A stretch of 17,830 bases of DNA from Thermoplasmata archaeon. Its GTDB lineage: Archaea; Thermoplasmatota; Thermoplasmata; GCA-020350865. Shown piece by piece: positions 13,693 to 17,830 of this stretch; within the stretch, counting starts at the first letter, position 1, and each line of letters opens with the position of its first letter. The notes under the pieces were generated by a model. That model searched no databases and was not told the DNA's origin. It was given only the letters and a program-made list of their open reading frames with translations. Made by a program: the position numbers and the translations under genes. The DNA is taken from the NCBI GenBank assembly GCA_020351895.1, contig CP070672.1:3858837-3876666 (forward strand). Direction: 5' to 3'.

Positions 13693-15765
13693 TTGAAGAG
13701 GAAGTACCCATTCCGTGTAACAATTTGTGTCCTTTTATTGGCATTGTTGATTGTACCTAATCCCCTTGTGATTCCATCGAATGCAGAAACTGAGGAGAGA
13801 GCCACAATCGAGCATCTAGACATCTTAGGAGAAATTAACAACTGCTATGCCATCACACAGATAAGCGAAGTGCTTCACAACACCCATGATCAATCAATTG
13901 AAGAAACGTTCTACTTTCAAATCCCTGATTCGGCCTTTATCTCCAACTTCTCTCTGACAATAGACGGAGTTACCCACTATAGCGAGGTCGTGCCAAAGGA
14001 TGAGGCAAAAGAGAGATACGAGGAGGCAGCAATCAGCGGAAAGAACGCGGGATTGATGGAGGCAAGGGATTCTTCGGTGTTCTCGTATTCCATAAGCATT
14101 GCAGCCAATGAAACCGTGACTGTCGGGCTTAGGTATGAGGAGTATCTTTTAAAGGAACTCGGCTCATATTCATATCATATCTTCCTTTCAGCAGACCCAA
14201 TTAAAAGATCGATAACGGAACTGGACATTACCATCGATATAAAATCAGAGCTTGAAATAATAGAATTGGAAGTTCAAAACCACGGATACGAAACTCAAGA
14301 GGAATGGGATGGTAATAATTCTGTCAATTTGGCATATTCTGCGTCTGAAATCGAGCTGGATAAGGATTTTATCGTGATGTACGAGATTGAATCACCACCA
14401 CCATCCGGCCTCCTGTTGGATTATTTTAATGAAGGTGAGGGCTATTTCTTTCATGTCTTTTCACCGCAGCTGGATGATATCGGAGAGGCTCTTGATAAGG
14501 ACATAATATTTGTCCTCGATAAATCCGGGTCAATGCATGGCGAGAAGATTAGGCAGTTAAAGGAGGCATTTTCCGAGATAACGAGTCAACTACCAGGTGA
14601 GGATTCGTTTAATATAATCCTATTTGACAATGATATTAACCAGTACAATGATTCGCTTCTTTTCGCAACAGAATCTGAAAAAGAAAAGGCCAACAATTAC
14701 ATTAATGGAACATCTGCAGGTGGATCCACCAATATAAACGATGCTCTTTTAAAAGGTTTAGAGATGATTGAGACCTATGAATGTAGGGCACCCATCATAG
14801 TCTTTTTAACTGACGGGCTTCCAACTGCTGGTATTACAGATACAGATGGCATAAGGAGGAACATAAGAGAAGCAAATAGCTTCGATACAGCCATATTTTC
14901 CCTTGGATTCGGGTACAATGTGGATTTCGATTTTCTCAGTGCCTTGAGTCTAGAGAATTTTGGACATGCATTAAGGATATATGAAGGGAAAGATGCCACA
15001 CTTCAAATCACAGATTTCTACAATCTGATCTCCACACCACTTTTGAGGGACCTGAGATTCTCTTATTCTGAGGGTACATATGAGGCATATGACACGAATG
15101 TGAGCCATCTTTTCCAGGGCTCCGAGACCGTGGTTGTTGGAAAATATGATAATAATACACAAAAGATTCAAAGCAATGTGACTGCCCAATCGAAGAACGG
15201 CAGGATGCAATTTACAGATGAATATCAGCTGAACAGAAACCAGGACCATCTCTTCATTGAAAGGTTTTGGGCCTACAGGAAGATCAACTATCTTCTGGAT
15301 CAGATCAAGGTTTTTGGAGAGGATGACAATTTGGTGTCTACTGTGGTTAATCTTTCCATAAAATACAACTTTGTAACTCCCTATACTTCACTGCTAATAG
15401 AAATCAATGATGTAGAAGATACAGAAACTGAAGAGGATCAAACCAATGATTTAAATGACGATGTTGACCATCAATCCAATGATCCAAATAACAATCCACA
15501 ATCCAGCAATCAAAATGGCATAGGAGATGCGGATCCAAAAGATGCAGATCCGCAAAATCCCCCACAATCTGGTAATTATCAAGATCCATCATATCATGAC
15601 ATGGATGGTGATGCAGACGGTTATCCTGAAGATAATAAGGTCTATTGTGTCACCGAGGAATCGAATATACTTTCCCCAATGATATTTGGCATCATTCTTG
15701 TTGCTCTAACAATCGGAATTCTGGCGGTATCAATGATAAGAAAACTCAGGACAAGAGGAAAATGA
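13693..15765 (+). CDS. VIT + von Willebrand factor A surface protein, C-terminally anchored
   Basis: A 690-residue secreted protein with the inter-alpha-trypsin-inhibitor heavy-chain layout. It has a signal peptide (about 1-31, ending IPSNA|ET) and a VIT domain (about 36-165: EVLHNTHDQSIEETFYFQIP, DGVTHYSEVVPKDEAKERYEEA). Next is a VWA domain (about 268-440) with an intact metal-ion-dependent adhesion site D276-x-S278-x-S280, T346 and D374 (FVLDKSGSMHG, GGSTNIND, FLTDGLPTAG). A C-terminal region follows containing FVTPYTSLLIE. A disordered Asp/Asn/Gln/Pro-rich stalk (about 572-650) precedes a transmembrane helix (about 662-682) and a basic tail. It should present a Mg2+-dependent protein-binding module on the outer face. 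The TTG start is chosen because it gives a normal signal peptide with GGTGAT upstream. Ligand unknown. Confidence 0.92.
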   Translation: MKRKYPFRVTICVLLLALLIVPNPLVIPSNAETEERATIEHLDILGEINNCYAITQISEVLHNTHDQSIEETFYFQIPDSAFISNFSLTIDGVTHYSEVVPKDEAKERYEEAAISGKNAGLMEARDSSVFSYSISIAANETVTVGLRYEEYLLKELGSYSYHIFLSADPIKRSITELDITIDIKSELEIIELEVQNHGYETQEEWDGNNSVNLAYSASEIELDKDFIVMYEIESPPPSGLLLDYFNEGEGYFFHVFSPQLDDIGEALDKDIIFVLDKSGSMHGEKIRQLKEAFSEITSQLPGEDSFNIILFDNDINQYNDSLLFATESEKEKANNYINGTSAGGSTNINDALLKGLEMIETYECRAPIIVFLTDGLPTAGITDTDGIRRNIREANSFDTAIFSLGFGYNVDFDFLSALSLENFGHALRIYEGKDATLQITDFYNLISTPLLRDLRFSYSEGTYEAYDTNVSHLFQGSETVVVGKYDNNTQKIQSNVTAQSKNGRMQFTDEYQLNRNQDHLFIERFWAYRKINYLLDQIKVFGEDDNLVSTVVNLSIKYNFVTPYTSLLIEINDVEDTETEEDQTNDLNDDVDHQSNDPNNNPQSSNQNGIGDADPKDADPQNPPQSGNYQDPSYHDMDGDADGYPEDNKVYCVTEESNILSPMIFGIILVALTIGILAVSMIRKLRTRGK

Positions 15766-15782
15766 AGGTAATGATATGCAAG

Positions 15783-15795
15783 ATTTATTATATAC
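15783..15795 (+). promoter_or_regulatory. Candidate promoter of the transmembrane regulator operon
   Basis: ATTTATTATATAC lies about 50 nt before the TTG start at 15841. The expected transcription start is near 15815, just before GGAGG (15827-15831). Confidence 0.45.
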
Positions 15796-15840
15796 CCTAA
15801 AGGCATTTAAACACCCAAGTATAAATGGAGGAAGAATATC

Positions 15841-16806
15841 TTGATTAAAAAGGTTCAGAATTTCTGTGCCATTACCGTCTTGGTAATGTTTATCTTACTT
15901 CTCATTTCCTCCCTCCTCATTAATTCAGCATTCGCACAGGACTCAAGCATATCGGGAACTGTCCGAGACAGTGATACAACCGATCCAATAGAGAATGTGT
16001 TTGTTTCCCTCTCGTTCTCTCAAAATGCAACAGGGGTCAATACAACCCAGACCGATATTTCAGGGTACTATCAATTCTCTGAACTCCATGGGAATACGTA
16101 CACAGTAAGCTTCGAATCCCCGGGATATCACGATAAATACGAGGTAATCGCACTAGAGGAAGGGGCGTCTTACGAGCTCAATGTGCTCCTCATAGAGTAT
16201 CTATACGATAACGATGGGGACGGTATTCCAGATTCTGATGAGCCGAAACAATACCCGGGGGAAGCTTCGTATAGTGAATCTTCATTTCCAATCTGTTTTC
16301 AAACCGTTATCCTTGTAACCATTGCTCTTATAATTTCCCTAATCATGTACTCAAAAATCAAGCGGGAGAATCTGCTTAAGAACGCAATTAGAAGGCGTAT
16401 TTTGGATCATGTGAAGGAGAATCCTGGAAAGCACTACCGCGCAATTTTAAGCGATCTTGACCTTCCAATGGGAGTGCTGACGTATCATCTAAATCGTCTG
16501 GAAAAAGCCCAATACATAAAATCGAGACAGGACGGTATATTCAGGAGATTCTATCCCCCTGGACGTAAGACAGAGATGCGTTTCTTTCTAAGTGAAATAC
16601 AGGAGTCGATTCTCAATGTGATCAAGGAGAATCGGGGAATATCCCAGAGCAAGATAGCAGAGAAGATAGGTGTCTCAAGAAAGGTTGTAAATTACCATAG
16701 CAATATCCTGGATCAGGCTGGATTGATATTTGTGGAAAGTCATGGAAGGGAATCTGCTTGTTATTTAAGAGGAGGAATAAATCCAGATGTATCAAATCCC
16801 AGTTAA
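15841..16806 (+). CDS. Transmembrane one-component regulator: carboxypeptidase-regulatory-like ectodomain, TM helix, two winged helices
   Basis: A 321-residue protein with a clear outside-to-inside order. It has a signal peptide or first membrane helix (about 10-32, NSAFA|QD). A CnaB/carboxypeptidase-regulatory-like beta domain follows (about 36-117: ISGTVRDSDTTDPIENVFVSL, TDISGYYQFSEL). Next is a thrombospondin-3-like calcium loop (DNDGDGIPDSDE, 123-134) and a transmembrane helix (about 150-172). Two tandem winged-helix DNA-binding domains close it (about 178-241, with MGVLTYHLNRLEKAQYIKSRQDGIFRRFYP; and about 250-310, with ISQSKIAEKIGVSRKVVNYHSNILDQAGLI). It would bind DNA at the membrane in response to an external cue. 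The start is TTG at 15841, 9 nt after GGAGG. It overlaps the next gene by 20 nt. Target promoters and signal are unknown. Confidence 0.9.
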   Translation: MIKKVQNFCAITVLVMFILLLISSLLINSAFAQDSSISGTVRDSDTTDPIENVFVSLSFSQNATGVNTTQTDISGYYQFSELHGNTYTVSFESPGYHDKYEVIALEEGASYELNVLLIEYLYDNDGDGIPDSDEPKQYPGEASYSESSFPICFQTVILVTIALIISLIMYSKIKRENLLKNAIRRRILDHVKENPGKHYRAILSDLDLPMGVLTYHLNRLEKAQYIKSRQDGIFRRFYPPGRKTEMRFFLSEIQESILNVIKENRGISQSKIAEKIGVSRKVVNYHSNILDQAGLIFVESHGRESACYLRGGINPDVSNPS

Positions 16807-17410
16807 ACAGGCTTCATGGAAGTTCATTGCAGTTGTCGTTTTTTTGCTCTTGATTATGGAGAGTCTACTTTGGTATATCTTTATTTATGAGGTGGAGAGG
16901 CATAGCTATTCGTTCAGCTACTCTGTATATATCGAAAAGGCAGGGGAAGGTAATTTCACGATCATAGTTCCATTTCCTCATTTCGAAGAAAATGATTCAG
17001 ATTGGCAAAACACGATTTTCGACAATCTGCTCGCCTCGAATAACATGGATTTGGATCTTGTTGAAACTGAACATGGTCTGGGTCTTAGGATACAGTCAAA
17101 TGAAAGCTGTAATCTAGTAATCGATTTAAATGCGAATACTCCAACCGATTCTTTGACAATGGGTAACAGAACCGAAGATGAATCCAGAACCAGCTTCTGG
17201 ATATATTCTTGTTTCTATAACGGTACAGTGCTAACTGTGCAGGTTCAAATGGACAACCAAGACATCGTATCTACTAAACGCCCAGGAAGGTTGAGCGCAT
17301 GGGCAAGTGGAGGAGGTCCCTTCATAGAAATAGGGCATTATGATCCGGTGGAGGTGCAAGATGGTTGGCATCAATACCTGGGTTATGATGGCCATTTAAT
17401 AATTAACTAG
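16787..17410 (+). CDS. Single-pass membrane protein with unrecognised ectodomain
   Basis: A 207-residue protein. A signal anchor (about 12-34, FIAVVVFLLLIMESLLWYIF) is followed by a beta-rich extracellular domain that I do not recognise. It contains several N-x-S/T sequons (NFT, NDS, NES, NRT, NGT) and a glycine/tryptophan-rich end (WASGGGPFIEIGHYDPVEVQDGWHQYLGYDG). No catalytic motif is visible. The ATG lies 20 nt inside the regulator gene, with GGAGG at 16771-16775, so the two proteins are translationally coupled. It may be the sensory or regulatory partner of the transmembrane winged-helix protein; that is inferred from position only. Confidence 0.85.
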   Translation: MYQIPVKQASWKFIAVVVFLLLIMESLLWYIFIYEVERHSYSFSYSVYIEKAGEGNFTIIVPFPHFEENDSDWQNTIFDNLLASNNMDLDLVETEHGLGLRIQSNESCNLVIDLNANTPTDSLTMGNRTEDESRTSFWIYSCFYNGTVLTVQVQMDNQDIVSTKRPGRLSAWASGGGPFIEIGHYDPVEVQDGWHQYLGYDGHLIIN

Positions 17411-17428
17411 TTCCTTTACCTTGCGCAA

Positions 17429-17440
17429 TTATTATATTAC
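17429..17440 (+). promoter_or_regulatory. Candidate promoter of the small cysteine-rich gene
   Basis: TTATTATATTAC is centred about 43 nt before the ATG at 17478. The expected start near 17461 gives a short leader with GGGAG (17465-17469), 8 nt from the ATG. Confidence 0.45.
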
Positions 17441-17477
17441 ATGAAGGTCTTTTCATATCCTACTGGGAGTTGAGTGA

Positions 17478-17639
17478 ATGGAGAAATGCAGCATTTGTAT
17501 GTGTAAGGTTGCCGAAGAGAATAAGATTCATGCCTATACCAAGGACGGGGAGGGCTGCTGTAAAGTATGCTGGGACTGGCTTAAGGCAAATATCCCAGTG
17601 GATGTGGAAGGGGAAGGCGAGGAAGAGGAGGAGGAGTAA
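17478..17639 (+). CDS. Small cysteine-rich (zinc-ribbon-like) acidic protein, 53 residues
   Basis: The frame starting at ATG 17478 encodes 53 residues with C4-x2-C7, C9, C27-C28 and C31 (KCSICMCK ... GCCKVCWDWL), then a tail GEGEEEEEE. The two CxxC pairs about 21 residues apart fit a small zinc ribbon or treble-clef-like site; the acidic tail is typical of archaeal small proteins. GGGAG lies 8 nt upstream of the ATG, a TATA box lies at the right distance, and T5 follows the stop (about 17653). A longer open frame overlaps (17470-17652, +1 relative frame), but its product is Arg/Trp-rich, begins without a suitable Shine-Dalgarno and looks spurious. Function unknown; Zn binding is inferred from cysteine spacing. 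Confidence 0.72.
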   Translation: MEKCSICMCKVAEENKIHAYTKDGEGCCKVCWDWLKANIPVDVEGEGEEEEEE

Positions 17640-17719
17640 CTTCCTCCATTAGTTTTTAAGACACGAACCCGTAATTATTGTAGAGCTTTGGTGGATGTCA
17701 AGTTAAGAAAATTCTAAAG
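17640..17719. other. Intergenic stretch before the compound hairpin
   Basis: After the small cysteine-rich gene there is a T5 run (17653-17657) that may end its transcript, and a weak TATA-like stretch (GTAATTATTG, about 17671-17680) that could start a transcript near 17700. No open frame or known RNA is recognised here. Confidence 0.4.
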
Positions 17720-17780
17720 TTGTAGCAAAGCCATCCCCATAATCTCTGGCAAAGAGAGAAGGGATGGCTATATGCTACAA
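17720..17780 (+). repeat. Compound imperfect hairpin (three-tier inverted repeat)
   Basis: The outer arms TTGTAGC (17720-17726) and GCTACAA (17774-17780) pair over 7 bp. The middle arms GCCATCCC (17730-17737) and GGGATGGC (17761-17768) pair over 8 bp. The inner arms TCTCT (17743-17747) and AGAGA (17753-17757) pair over 5 bp around the loop GGCAA. Internal loops are 3/5 nt and 5/3 nt. Twenty base pairs in this order are not expected by chance in AT-rich intergenic DNA. It could be a structured RNA leader, a small RNA, or the end of a mobile element or MITE. The ATG at 17772 lies in the right arm. Confidence 0.7.
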
Positions 17781-17830
17781 TGGGTAGAAAATGCACTCAT
17801 GCATAATGGAGTTTTCGTTAGGAATAGGAA
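17772..17830 (+). CDS. Possible start of an open reading frame cut by the window end (unconfirmed)
   Basis: From ATG 17772 the frame stays open for 19 codons to the edge (MLQWVENALMHNGVFVRNR). The purine-rich AGAAGGGA at 17757-17764 could serve as a ribosome-binding site but lies inside the hairpin stem. The stretch is too short to assign a family and may be chance; two minus-strand frames are also open for similar lengths here. Confidence 0.25.
   Translation, partial: MLQWVENALMHNGVFVRNR

Noticed and set aside
17470..17652. 60-codon open frame on the plus strand
   Set aside because: It overlaps the small cysteine-rich gene in another frame; the product is basic and low-complexity and the start lacks a suitable Shine-Dalgarno, unlike ATG 17478.
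1..17830. CRISPR arrays, rRNA or tRNA genes, complete insertion sequences
   Set aside because: No regularly spaced direct repeats, no RNA gene signatures and no transposase-like frames were seen, apart from the undecided hairpin at the right edge.

Overview
The window reads as part of an archaeal chromosome, most likely a member of the Thermoplasmatota. The evidence is: archaeal pilins with the EEG|VSPVIA processing site; TATA/BRE-like boxes 25-30 nt upstream of starts; T-run terminators without hairpins; separate LplA and LplB lipoate ligase subunits; a split glycine-decarboxylase P protein; a membrane-anchored winged-helix regulator; and frequent TTG/GTG starts with strong GGAGG ribosome-binding sites. 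The lineage is inferred from gene content, not from a marker gene.

Layout. 1-1074: the 3' end of a large secreted, membrane-anchored Ig-like repeat protein. 1193-1435: a stand-alone Lrp/AsnC ligand-binding (RAM) domain protein. 1570-2682: two tandem type IV pilin-like genes that share the same promoter layout and the same 5' leader hairpin. 2869-8830: a tightly coupled seven-gene operon, gcvH - gcvPA - gcvPB - two radical-SAM proteins - lplB - lplA. 8876-10107 (minus strand): two small membrane proteins with PH-like domains. 10226-13579: a membrane-anchored M28 zinc peptidase, then moeA and a mobB-type GTPase with a C-terminal Fe-S motif. 13693-15765: a VIT + von Willebrand A surface protein. 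15841-17410: a transmembrane winged-helix regulator overlapping a membrane-anchored ectodomain protein. 17478-17639: a 53-residue cysteine-rich acidic protein in a different frame from the longer open frame that covers it. 17720-17780: a long three-tier imperfect hairpin just before the window edge.

The operon at 2869-8830 is the functional centre. It encodes the lipoyl-carrier protein (H), both halves of glycine decarboxylase (P), two radical-SAM enzymes best explained as the LipS1/LipS2-type two-protein lipoyl synthase, and both subunits of a split lipoate/octanoate ligase. One transcript would therefore make the apo-carrier, attach the acyl chain, insert the two sulfurs and supply the enzyme that uses the cofactor. 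No gcvT (aminomethyltransferase) or dihydrolipoamide dehydrogenase gene is present in the window.

The rest is mostly cell-surface biology (pilins, repeat protein, VIT-VWA protein, anchored peptidase, sensor-like regulator) plus molybdenum/tungsten cofactor maturation. The most unusual non-coding signals are the duplicated GNRA-type hairpin fused to the pilin ribosome-binding sites and the terminal compound hairpin.
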